DNA of 64,000 nt from CAWAQA01 sp963784065 (GTDB lineage: Bacteria > Acidobacteriota > Vicinamibacteria > Vicinamibacterales > UBA2999), in NCBI GenBank assembly GCA_963784065.1, contig CAWAQA010000005.1, forward strand, positions 310,001-374,000, written 5' to 3'. Within the stretch, counting starts at the first letter, position 1; each line of letters starts with the position of its first letter. The notes under the pieces are model-generated. The model was not told where the DNA came from and searched no databases. It was given only the letters and a program-made list of their open reading frames with translations. Position numbers and translations under genes: made by a program. Shown here piece after piece: positions 48,005 through 56,701 of the stretch.

Positions 48005-49264
48005 CTAGAGGTCCGCCTCTCCGAGTGTTGGCGATTGCAGAGGCGGACCGTCAGGTCCGCCGATCCGCACATGAATCCACTGGTTGCGGGGATGCTGGCC
48101 GTCCAGGCGAACCTTGAAGTAGTTATCCGTCACCGCCGACCATCCGTCATTCACGGTGAGCGCACGGCGGAGGCGGCCCGCTTGAGCCTCACGAAACGTG
48201 TGCGCCAGGCGCGCGCCGATCGCGCGCACCCGGCCGCCGCGCTCCCGGATGATCGTCCCGTTCACTTTCGACGGCAGGCGCGATGCCACGGTCCCCGGCC
48301 GATCCGAGTAGGGAAAGACGTGCAGGTAGGTGAGCGGAAGCTGCTCGAGCAGTTCGCACGACTCGCGGAAGTGTGCGTCTGTCTCTCCGGGGAAGCCGAC
48401 GATGATGTCGGAACCGATCGCCGCGTGGGGCATGGCGCGACGGATGCGATCGAGGAGACTGCGGTAGTACTCGGCGGTGTAAGGACGCTGCATGGCGCGC
48501 AGCATCATGTCCGAGCCGTGCTGCAGTGGGAGATGGAAGTGCGGGGCGAGACGATGCGAGCTGCTGACGAGATCGACGATCTCGCGCGTGCAGTCCATCG
48601 GTTCCAGCGAACTGATGCGAAACAGGACCTCGTCTCTCCACGTCGCGAGCGCGCGAAGAAGGACGCTCAGCGACGTTCCCTGGTGGAGGTCGCGGCCGTA
48701 CGAACCCAGGTGGACGCCAGTAATCGCGATCTCGCGATATCCGGCTGCGACCGCGCGCTCGATGTCGTCGAGGACGGCCTCGATGGGACGCGAACGGCTG
48801 GCACCGCGCGTCTGCGGGATGACACAGTAACTGCACCGCTCCTCGCACCCGGTCTGGACGCGCAGCGTCAAGGCCGTTCGGCCGGCGACACCCGGCGCCA
48901 ACGCATGGCCGCACGGACCGTCCCCCTCACCAGAGAGTTCCGGCAGCCACTCATGGAGATTGTCCTTGTCCGCGTTGCCTATGACGTGCGTGACATTCGG
49001 GAGAGCGCGCAGCTCCTCTGGCCGGCGCGTGGCGTAACACCCCGTGACGACGACGCGTACATCGGGGTTATTGCGCACGATGCGCCGGATCGTCTGGCGC
49101 GCACCCTGATCGGCGCTCGCCGTGACCGAGCAGCTGTTCACGATGACGACGTCGGCCTCGTCGACAGGCGCATCGGTCGCACCCCTGGCGCGCAGTTGTT
49201 GCTCGATCACCAGTGAATCGGCCTGGTTGACCCGGCAGCCAAATGTGACGACGGCGTACTTCAT
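48005..49264 (-). CDS. mtaB: tRNA t6A37 methylthiotransferase
   Basis: MtaB adds a methylthio group to t6A37 in tRNAs reading ANN codons. Intact, about 419 residues. MKYAVVTFGCRVNQADS and NSCSVT, GCYA give the auxiliary-cluster cysteines; CEERCSYC is the radical-SAM motif; SSLEPMDCTREI and FHLPLQHGSDMMLRAMQR follow, and the C-terminus fits a TRAM domain. The start ATG lies in the arm of an inverted repeat and overlaps the purD stop (ATGA). Confidence 0.92.
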   Translation of the reverse strand: MKYAVVTFGCRVNQADSLVIEQQLRARGATDAPVDEADVVIVNSCSVTASADQGARQTIRRIVRNNPDVRVVVTGCYATRRPEELRALPNVTHVIGNADKDNLHEWLPELSGEGDGPCGHALAPGVAGRTALTLRVQTGCEERCSYCVIPQTRGASRSRPIEAVLDDIERAVAAGYREIAITGVHLGSYGRDLHQGTSLSVLLRALATWRDEVLFRISSLEPMDCTREIVDLVSSSHRLAPHFHLPLQHGSDMMLRAMQRPYTAEYYRSLLDRIRRAMPHAAIGSDIIVGFPGETDAHFRESCELLEQLPLTYLHVFPYSDRPGTVASRLPSKVNGTIIRERGGRVRAIGARLAHTFREAQAGRLRRALTVNDGWSAVTDNYFKVRLDGQHPRNQWIHVRIGGPDGPPLQSPTLGEADL

Positions 49265-50635
49265 GGGGTCAGACCCTGGTGCCGACTCGTACCGAGGTCG
49301 GAGCCCTGTGCCGAACGACTCGAGGGATCGAGCCGACGTGTACTGGAGTCTGACCCCAATGCCACCAGTGCCTTCCGGCCGATGTCGCGACGAAATTGCA
49401 TGCCGTCGAAGCGGACGTGCGACGCGGCTCGATATGCCACGTCGATCGCGTCGCTGATGCGTTGCACCCCGCCCGATCACGCTCAGCACCCGGCCGCCCG
49501 ACGTCACGAGCTGCCGCTCTCGCATGGCGGTCCCCGCGTGAAACACGAGCGCACCTGGCTCCGCGGCCGCGGCGTCCAGACCGGTAATGACCTTTCCGCT
49601 CTCGGCGCTCTCGGGGTACCCGCCGGCCGCGAGGACAATCGCCACGTGCGGCTCGTCGCGGAACCGCGCGCGGCGCGGCGGCAACGTGCCCATCGCCGCC
49701 GAGGCCAGCAGCGGAGCGAGGTCCTCGTCGAGCATGGGCAACACGACCTGCGCTTCGGGATCGCCAAACCGCACGTTGAACTCGACCACCTTCGGGCCTT
49801 CGGCCGTGAGCATGAGGCCGACGTAGAGGAACCCGCGATATGGGCTACCCTCGCCAGCCATCCCGACCAACACCGGCCGGACGATCTCGTCGAGCACGCG
49901 CTGCTCGATCGCCGCGGTCAGGAGCGGACTCGGCGCGAACGCGCCCATGCCGCCGGTGTTCGGTCCCCGATCGTTGTCGAAAATCCGCTTGTGATCCTGC
50001 GCCGACGAGAGCGGGACCACTTCGTTCCCGTCGGCGAGCACGAAGTACGACGCCTCCTCCCCGACGAGAAACTCTTCGAGCACGATCCGATCGCCGGCAG
50101 CGCCAAAGCGGCGATCCACCATCATGGCGTCCACCGCGGACCGTGCGGCGGCCCGATCCTCGGCGATCACGACACCTTTGCCGGCCGCCAGGCCGTCTGC
50201 TTTGAGGACCAGCGGAAACCCGAACTCGTCGCGCGCGATCGCGGCAAGCGCCTCCTCGGCGGAATCGCACACGCGAAAGCGCGCCGTCGGTACGCGATGG
50301 CGCGCCATGAAATCCTTCGCGAACGATTTGCTCGATTCGAGCGCAGCGGCCGCTTGCGTCGGGCCGAGGATCGCGCGGCCCTTCGACATGAAGAGATCGA
50401 CGACGCCGCGACTCAACGGCAACTCGGGGCCGACCACGGTGAGATCGATCGCCTCGCGGTTCGCGACCGCGAGCAACTCTGCGGGGTCGGCCTGATTTGC
50501 AGGAACGCAGCGGGCGACCTCCGCAATCCCGGGATTACCAGGAGCGCAGATCACCTCAGTGACGTCGGATTCACGCGAGAGTTTCCACGCAAGCGAGTGC
50601 TCGCGGGCGCCGCTGCCGATCACGAGAATCTTCAT
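49261..50635 (-). CDS. purD: Phosphoribosylamine-glycine ligase
   Basis: Makes GAR. MKILVIGSGAREHSLAWKLS starts it; VVGPELPLSRGVVDLF, VLKADGLAAGKGVVIAED, GGMGAFAPSPL, VEFNVRFGDPEAQVVLPML mark the ATP-grasp fold. One extra base near 49470 separates the long frame from the C-terminal ISDAIDVAYRAASHVRFDGM and FRRDIGRKAL, where family members end. Here about 30 further residues (SDSSTRRLDPSSRSAQGSD and on) are encoded by an inverted repeat before the TGA that overlaps mtaB. Separate from the main pur operon. Confidence 0.93.
49264..49358. repeat. GGGGTCAGAC inverted repeat at the purD/mtaB junction
   Basis: TGGGGTCAGAC (49264-49274) and GTCTGACCCCA (49348-49358) are perfect 11-bp inverse arms. 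Between them CTGGTGCCGACTCG and CTGTGCCGAACGACTCG form an imperfect direct repeat. One arm carries the mtaB start codon and the element encodes the purD tail. Confidence 0.75.
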
Positions 50636-50720
50636 CGAGGAGCTAAGTGCCACCCGGACAGCGGCTTTGGAAGAGCTGCAGAGCCTTGTGCAGAATGCAG
50701 CAGAAAGCGTGACTATTTCG

Positions 50721-50750
50721 TTGACCGTCGGCAGGATTTGCGCCTAGAAT
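50721..50750 (+). promoter_or_regulatory. Probable rpsU promoter
   Basis: TTGACC, an 18-base spacer and TAGAAT fit a sigma-70-type promoter. Transcription would begin just before the inverted repeat at 50760, giving an 85-base leader ahead of rpsU. Confidence 0.6.
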
Positions 50751-50759
50751 CCGCGCCTG

Positions 50760-50807
50760 CCTGTGATAGCCTAGCATATTCGGCACTTTTCAATGTGCTA
50801 TCACAGG
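50760..50807 (+). promoter_or_regulatory. Inverted repeat in the rpsU leader
   Basis: CCTGTGATAGC and GCTATCACAGG are perfect 11-bp inverse arms around a 26-base loop. If transcribed it makes a strong hairpin near the 5' end of the rpsU mRNA. It could equally be a DNA operator for a dimeric regulator. It ends 14 bases before the GGCGAGGGGG ribosome-binding site. Confidence 0.6.
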
Positions 50808-50841
50808 GAGCCACCAAGCTGGCGAGGGGGTGTATCTAGGC

Positions 50842-51039
50842 GTGGCTGAAGTCAAGATTCAAGAAGGTGAGTCGATCGAGAGCGCCCTTCGCCGCTTCAA
50901 GCGCAAGGTTCAACAGGAAGACATCATCAAGGACATCAAGAAGCACTCCTTCTACTTGAAGCCGGGTGACAAGCGCCGGGCAAAGCAAGCCTTGGCGCGC
51001 AAGCGCAACCGCAAGAAACTCCGGCGCGAATCGGAGTAG
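50842..51039 (+). CDS. rpsU: 30S ribosomal protein bS21
   Basis: A 65-residue basic protein, MAEVKIQEGESIESALRRFK then RKVQQEDIIKDIKKHSFYLK, and an arginine/lysine-rich end typical of S21. The GTG at 50842 is chosen because GGCGAGGGGG lies 11 bases upstream; a GTG at 50830 in the same frame sits within that purine run. It opens the plus-strand run of 51-58 kb. Confidence 0.93.
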   Translation: MAEVKIQEGESIESALRRFKRKVQQEDIIKDIKKHSFYLKPGDKRRAKQALARKRNRKKLRRESE

Positions 51040-51081
51040 CGCGTCGGGGTCGGGACGAGCGACCGCACGAGGTGGCGACCG

Positions 51082-51390
51082 ATGGAGTTCCAAGACAAGG
51101 CCCTGAGATGTGTTGACTGCGCGTCGGAGTTCATCTGGACGGCGGGTGAACAGCTCTTCTTCGCCGACAAGCAGTTCAAGAACGAGCCCAAGCGCTGCAA
51201 GGCCTGCAAGGCCAAGCGGGCTAACCGGGTGGCAGCGGGTCCGACGATGAACAGCCGCGTCGAAACCCAAACGACCTGCTCCGCGTGCGGCAAGGACACA
51301 ACCGTGCCCTTCCGACCGACGCAGGGACGCCCGGTCTTTTGCAAGGAATGCTTCCAGCAACGGAAGTTCGCGGGCGCTGGCGGCGTCTGA
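51082..51390 (+). CDS. Small double zinc-ribbon protein
   Basis: A 102-residue protein with four CxxC pairs: CVDCASEF, CKACKAKR, CSACGKD and CKECFQQR, that is two zinc ribbons. The first half resembles the probable zinc-ribbon domain found in many bacteria, the second the CxxC_CxxC type (family reading from memory). No enzymatic motif is seen. A terminator follows at 51428, so it may share the rpsU transcript. Confidence 0.8.
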   Translation: MEFQDKALRCVDCASEFIWTAGEQLFFADKQFKNEPKRCKACKAKRANRVAAGPTMNSRVETQTTCSACGKDTTVPFRPTQGRPVFCKECFQQRKFAGAGGV

Positions 51391-51427
51391 CGCGAACTCC
51401 ACGTCGCGTGCCAACAACGGTAGTGAG

Positions 51428-51459
51428 AGGCCAGGCCCCCCCGGTCTGGCCTTTTTTTG
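51428..51459 (+). terminator. Intrinsic terminator after the zinc-ribbon gene
   Basis: AGGCCAG and CTGGCCT flank a C/G-rich loop and are followed by a run of seven T, a classical rho-independent terminator on the plus strand. Confidence 0.88.
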
Positions 51460-51460
51460 T

Positions 51461-51470
51461 GTGCTAGAAT
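51461..51470 (+). promoter_or_regulatory. Extended -10 promoter for the STAS gene
   Basis: TGCTAGAAT has the extended -10 TGn followed by TAGAAT. No good -35 is seen because the upstream bases belong to the terminator. The start codon lies 40 bases downstream. Confidence 0.5.
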
Positions 51471-51510
51471 CGCACCTTTTACGCGGATCCATTCACCAAG
51501 GACAGGGGCA

Positions 51511-51864
51511 ATGCACATCGAGGAACGGAATGCGGGGGACGTGACGATCTTGGACCTGAAGGGCAAGATGACCCTCGGCGAAGGCGATGAGATGCTCAAG
51601 GACAAGATCAACAGTCTCGTGCTCCAGGGACGCAAGAAGCTCGTCCTGAATCTGGAGGCCGTTCCTTACATCGACAGCGCCGGCCTCGGCGAGATCGTCC
51701 GGACCTACACCACCGTCAGCCGGCAGGGCGGCAGCCTCAAGCTCCTCAGCCTCACGAAGCGGATCACCGACTTGCTGTCGATCACCAAGTTACTCACCGT
51801 CTTCGAGACCTACGACAACGAGGCGGACGCTGTCCGAAGCTTTACCTCCTCGGCGAACGTTTAA
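51511..51864 (+). CDS. STAS-domain anti-anti-sigma factor
   Basis: A 117-residue SpoIIAA/RsbV-like protein: MHIEERNAGDVTILDLKGKM, then YIDSAGLGEIVRTYTT, where the Ser in DSAGL is the phosphorylated residue in the family. Such proteins release a sigma factor by binding a partner kinase/anti-sigma factor; neither partner is in the window. GGACAGGGGC precedes the ATG as ribosome-binding site. Confidence 0.9.
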   Translation: MHIEERNAGDVTILDLKGKMTLGEGDEMLKDKINSLVLQGRKKLVLNLEAVPYIDSAGLGEIVRTYTTVSRQGGSLKLLSLTKRITDLLSITKLLTVFETYDNEADAVRSFTSSANV

Positions 51865-51891
51865 CGCACGCTTCAGAGGGCACATCGCGCT

Positions 51892-52867
51892 GTGATAGCG
51901 CGCCTCTCCTCCTCGCCCGTTCCGGATCTCGAGCGTGGCGGGCCCGACGTGACCCGATCACCAGGCCAGCCTCCGCACCGTTCCACGTTGACGCTGCTCC
52001 TGGTTTCGCTGCGGCCCGAACAGTGGACCAAGAACCTCGTCGTCTTCGCCGGGCTGCTGTTTGGCGGGCGGCTCGCCGATCCCGATGCACTCCTGCGCGC
52101 GGTCGCGACCTTCACGATCTTCTGCGCGCTCTCGGCAGCGGTCTATCTCTTCAACGACGTCGTCGACCGCGAGGCCGACCAGCAGCATCCGCTGAAACGC
52201 ATGCGCCCGATCGCTTCGGGGCTACTCCCGGTCAAGGTGGGTCTGCTCACCGCCGCTTTTCTCGGCGGCGGTTGCGATAGGAGCGTCGCTCCTCATCAGC
52301 CCGGCGCTCGCGCTGGTCGCCGGCTCCTACTTGACGTTGCTGCTGGTGTACTCGGCCGCCCTCAAGAACATCGTCATCATCGACGCGCTGACGATCGCGG
52401 GCGGGTTTGTTCTCCGCGCGGTGGCCGGCGCGGTTGCCGTATCGGTGCCGATCAGCCATTGGCTGCTGGTCTGCACCACCCTGCTTGCGCTGTTCCTGGC
52501 ATTCAGCAAGCGACGACACGAGCTGACGATGCTCGGCGACGGCGCCATCGGGCACCGCCGGATTCTCGAGGAATACACCCCGTATCTCCTGGACCAGATG
52601 GTGTCGGTGGTCACGGCGTCGACGCTGATTGCCTACAGTTTTTACGCGATCAGCCCGGAAACCGCCGAGCGGCTGGGCACGAGCCGGCTCGGCCTGACAA
52701 TCCCGTTTGTGCTGTACGGCATCTTCCGATATCTCTATCTGGTGCACCAGAAGCGCGGCGGGGGAAATCCCTCGACCATGTTGTTGACGGACCGCCCCCT
52801 GCTGATTTGCGTTGCCCTTTGGGCGCTCAGCGTCGCCCTTATCCTGTATTCGCCCCTTGGACGGTGA
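51892..52867 (+). CDS. UbiA-family decaprenyl-phosphate phosphoribosyltransferase-like protein, one frame break
   Basis: A polytopic membrane protein, with SLRPEQWTKNLVVFAGLLFG, the Asp-rich motif YLFNDVVDREADQQHPLKRM followed by RPIASG, and VYSAALKNIVIIDALTIAGG; about eight membrane segments. The motif NDxxDxExDxxHPxKxxRPIA is that of enzymes which transfer phosphoribose from PRPP to decaprenyl phosphate, the precursor step for decaprenyl-phosphoryl arabinose in mycobacteria. Epimerase partners DprE1/E2 are not in the window. One extra base near 52265. It starts at a GTG 27 bases after the STAS gene and is followed directly by DUF362. Confidence 0.8.
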
Positions 52868-52868
52868 A

Positions 52869-53993
52869 ATGCCCGTAACCATCGATGCCCCGGCCACCCT
52901 GGCTCCCCGCCCAAGTCCGCGGACCGCTCGCGTCGCCGTGGTACGAACCCGCCCGGAAACGGTGCTCGACGATTACGCGCGGGTCATGGACCTTGCGGGG
53001 TATCGGGATACGCTGTCGCGCGACCGCGACACGCTCGTCAAGCTGAACCTGTCGTGGACCAAGTACTTTCCCTCCTGCTCGTCACAGCCATGGCAGGTGG
53101 ACGGTGTGCTGGGGAAGATGATCGCGGACGGCTTTCCCCGCGAACGCATCATCCCCGTGGAAAACAAGACGGTGGTGACCAGCCCGCGCGAGGGATGCCG
53201 CAACAACCGCTGGGAGCCGGTGCTGCAGCGGCACGGCCTGACGTTCAAGCCGCTGACAGAGGTGGAATGGCAGGTTTACCGGTTCAAGAGCCCGCTCCTG
53301 AAGCTGAACGAGATCTTCCCGGAGGGGATCCAGATCCCGGCGATTTATCCGGGGCGGCAGATTCTGCACCTGCCGACCGTGAAGACCCACGGCCACGCGG
53401 TGATGACCGGATCGGTCAAGAACTCCTTCGGCGGCCTGCTGCGCGAGGTGCGGCACTACGCGCACAAGTACATGCACGAGGTCCTCGTGGATCTCCTCTA
53501 CATGCAGCGCGAGCTGCATCCCGCCATCTTCACGGTGATGGACGGGACCGTGGCCGGTGACGGGGCGGGTCCGCGCACGATGATCCCGCGCGTCAAGAAC
53601 CTGATCCTCGCGGCGTCCGATTCGGTGGCGATCGACGCGATTGCCGCACGGCTGATGGGGTTCGACCCGCTCTCAATCCCGTTTCTCCGCATGGCGCACG
53701 AACGCGGCCTCGGCATCGCCGATCCGAATCAGATCGAGCTGGTGGGCGACGACGTCTCGGCCGAGAATTTCGGCTTCCAAACACGGCGTTCGCTGGTCAT
53801 CTGGGGTGACCAGATGATCCGCAGGGGCTTCCTGCGGCCGCTCGAACGTCTGCTGCTGCATTCCCCGCTCATGGTGTGGGCGCCTTTCGCGTCGAACGTG
53901 TACCACGACATGATGTGGTATCCGACGGTCGGGCAATCCCGCATTCGCGAGTTCATGCGAACCGAGTGGGGCGCCTTGTTCCGCAAGTACTGA
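52869..53993 (+). CDS. DUF362 domain protein
   Basis: Intact, 374 residues: ARVAVVRTRPETVLDDYARV, LVKLNLSWTKYFPSCSSQP, LHLPTVKTHGHAVMTGSVKN, FTVMDGTVAGDGAGPRTMIP and SVAIDAIAARLMGFDPLSIP are typical DUF362 segments. Some relatives bind Fe-S clusters, but only scattered Cys are present here. Its ATG overlaps the region of the UbiA stop by one base spacing, so the two are likely translated together. Function unknown; context suggests surface glycan or lipid-linked sugar metabolism. Confidence 0.85.
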   Translation: MPVTIDAPATLAPRPSPRTARVAVVRTRPETVLDDYARVMDLAGYRDTLSRDRDTLVKLNLSWTKYFPSCSSQPWQVDGVLGKMIADGFPRERIIPVENKTVVTSPREGCRNNRWEPVLQRHGLTFKPLTEVEWQVYRFKSPLLKLNEIFPEGIQIPAIYPGRQILHLPTVKTHGHAVMTGSVKNSFGGLLREVRHYAHKYMHEVLVDLLYMQRELHPAIFTVMDGTVAGDGAGPRTMIPRVKNLILAASDSVAIDAIAARLMGFDPLSIPFLRMAHERGLGIADPNQIELVGDDVSAENFGFQTRRSLVIWGDQMIRRGFLRPLERLLLHSPLMVWAPFASNVYHDMMWYPTVGQSRIREFMRTEWGALFRKY

Positions 53994-54008
53994 TCGCTGA
54001 GCGAAAAA

Positions 54009-55407
54009 ATGCCGATGGATCACAACCAGCAGGGTCAGGGCCAGGGTCGGCGGCACTTCCACCGCGGCCGGCGGGGCCCGGACCGCCGCGGCCCCGATCG
54101 TCGCGGCCCGGCGCCGCAAGGCCAGGAGCCGCAGGCCAGCCGCAGCGACGTGGACGTCGAGCAGATCATGCGCGACATCCGCGCGCGGATCGCGCAGCGG
54201 CACGGGATCGAGCTGACCAACCAGCAGATCCAGGAGCTCGCGGCGCGCCGGCTCGAGTCGATCCTCGACCCTCGGAGCGTGAAGCCGGCGCTCCTCGATC
54301 AGCTGCGCCGTGCGGCGGGGACGCCTCCTGCTCCCGCCGCAGCGGCCCCCGAGCCGCGCTACACGTTCGAGGACACAACGCTCTACGAGTCGCACCGCGG
54401 TCTCATGCGGTTCATCCGCAAGCTGCTCAACCCGATCCTCAAGCTGTTCTTCAACCCGAATCCGTTGATCCGGGCGCTGAACGTGCAGTCGCAGTTGAAC
54501 ACCGAGGCGGTCGCCCGGGAGGCGGAGCGCGATCGGCGCCAGGCGGAATGGAACGCACTGCACTACGAGCTGCTCCACCGCGTGGTGACGGAGATCTCGC
54601 GGGTCACGCTGGAAGCGCAGAGCCTTTCGATGCGCGTGGAGTCGCTCGCCGGGAAGGTCGACTTCAACGAGCGGCGCGTGCGCGGCATCGAAGGGGCCAT
54701 GCATCAGGGCCGGCCGCCAGGCCGGCGTGAAGAACCGCGGCGGGAGGAGCCGCGGCGCGAGGAAGTCCGGCGCGACATCCCGGAGAGCGCGCCGGTGCAG
54801 GTCGTGGCGCCGGTACCTGAGGTCGTCGTCGCGGTCGAACCACCTGCTGCTGCCCAGGGACAGCCTTCCGAAGGCACGCGCCGTCGCAGGCGCCGCCGAC
54901 GCGGACGGCGCGGAACTGGCGCGCCGGGCGAGGCGGTTCCGGGCGCGGCGGATACCCCGACGCTCGAGGCCGAAGAGCTTGGCGACGGATCGGACGAGGA
55001 CGAAGGAACGTCGGCGCTCACCGAGTCTGAGCTTCCGCCCGAAGGCGCCGACCTCCCGTCCGAACTTCCGATCCGAGGGCATCGGCCTTCGCCACGAGGC
55101 AACCGATGTTCAGACCGACGGCGGCGTCCGCGGACCTGAAGGCGGCAATTTCTTACCTGACGGCCACGATCGTCCGCCTGAAGGCGTAGGCCGCCAGGTC
55201 GCCGCGGAACAGACCGCTGAAGAGACGATCGTGGTGGTGGCCGAAGCGGAGCCGCCACGGCAAGAGTTCGTAGCGGTCGAACCGGCGCGGCAGGAACACC
55301 CGGGCCCGCCCGAACTCGCCGCCGCGCAGCCATCGGAGCTGCCGGTGGACGATCTCGCGGCTCCTGCGTTGCCCGAGCGGCGGGATCTCGAACCAACCGA
55401 CCGGTGA
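54009..55407 (+). CDS. Charged low-complexity protein of glycan cluster, one frame break
   Basis: Begins MPMDHNQQGQGQGRRHFHRG with an Arg/Gln/Pro-rich head. A folded-looking core follows: VEQIMRDIRARIAQRHGIEL, AARRLESILDPRSVKPALLD, ESHRGLMRFIRKLLNPILKL, then a helical, possibly coiled-coil stretch (EAERDRRQAEWNALHYELLH to VDFNERRVRGIEG). The C-terminal 40% is again low complexity, Arg-rich then acidic. One extra base near 55078 moves the end to 55407, where it overlaps the first glycosyltransferase by four bases. I do not recognise a named family. A scaffold or regulator of glycan assembly is only a positional guess. Confidence 0.68.
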
Positions 55408-56701
55408 AGCTTGCCATCGTCGTGCAACGCTACGGCGCCGAGATCAACGGCGGCGCCGAGCTGCATGCGCGATACATTGCGGAGCGGCTGAGCGCGCACG
55501 CCGACGTTCGCGTGCTGACCACCTGCGCCCGCGACTACATCACGTGGCGCAACGAGTTTCCGCCAGGGACAGACCGAGATCAACAACGTTCGGGTGGAAC
55601 GGTTCGCCGTGTCACGCGAGCGCAACCTGCTGGACTTCGATCGGCGCTCGTCACAGGTGTTCGCTGCGCTCCACTCGTTGCAGGACGAGCTCGACTGGCT
55701 GGACAGCGAAGGGCCCGTCAGCCGTGATCTCCTCGCGCGCATCGCAGCGGCCGACCGGGAGTTCGACTTCGTGCTCCTCTTCAGCGCGAGATATCACCAT
55801 GCCTACCACGGCGCGCGCGCCGCGGCGGGCCGCGCCGTCCTCGTGCCGACGATGGAGCGTGACCCTGCGCTGGGGCTCGCCTTGTTCGGGCCCGTCTTCC
55901 GTGGTGTGCGCGCCATCATGTACAACTCGTCCGAAGAGCGCGCATTGATTCAGGCTGCGTCCGGGAACGAGCGCGTCCCGAACGTCATCGTCGGAGTGGG
56001 ATCGGAGATTCCGGCCCAGGTATCGGCCGAGCGGGCGCGGAGCACGTTCGAGCTCCGCAACCCGTTCGTTGTCTACGTGGGGCGAATCGACGCGAACAAA
56101 GGGTGCGCCGAACTGTTCGACTTCTTCATCGATTACGTCAATCGCCGCGACGCGCCGCTGGACCTCGTTCTCGTCGGCGCGCCGGTGCTGCCGATTCCCG
56201 CGCACCCCCGCATACGCCATCTCGGATACGTGAGCGACCGAGACAAGTTCGACACGATCGCAGCCGCCGAGGCGCTGGTGATGCCATCCCGCTACGAAAG
56301 CCTGTCGATGGTCGCGCTCGAAGCGTGGGCGCTGGGCCGGCCGGTCGTCGCCAACGCGCGGTGCGATGTCCTGGTTGGCCAGTGCATCCGCAGCAACGCC
56401 GGCTTGTACTATGCGGACGCCCGGGAGTTCGCCGGGACGCTGGACACGCTGCTGGGAGATCCCGCGCTCGCGGCCCGCCTCGGGAGCAACGGCCGCGCGT
56501 ACTACGAGCGCCACTACAATTGGCCGTGATGGAACGCCAATACCTCGACATGTTCGAACGGCTTGCCTCGGAGCCGTCTCGTGCAGCCATGGAGCCGCTG
56601 CCCGGCTGGTGGGAACGCCGGCGGCGAGTCCTGCCGCCCGCGGCCGGCGGTCGTCGACGCGCTTCCCGGCGGACCAGTTCTGGCGGGAGTGCAAGGCGTG
56701 A
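55404..56701 (+). CDS. Glycosyltransferase family 4 protein (first), frame breaks
   Basis: GT-B fold enzyme. The N-domain begins MKLAIVVQRYGAEINGGAEL, and the C-domain has NPFVVYVGRIDANKGCAELF, HLGYVSDRDKFDTIAAAEAL and the nucleotide-sugar E(x7)E-type segment MPSRYESLSMVALEAWALG. Extra bases are inferred near 55580 and near 56640-56670; a missing base (or two extra) near 56525 joins NGRAYYERHYNW to VMERQYLDMFERL. The end ADQFWRECKA with TGA at 56699-56701 overlaps the second enzyme. Donor and acceptor sugars are unknown. Confidence 0.83.

Noticed and set aside
48005..50653. Apparent 882-residue PurD-MtaB fusion
   Set aside because: The PurD frame is lost near 49470; its true C-terminus is in another frame ending at a TGA that overlaps the mtaB ATG.
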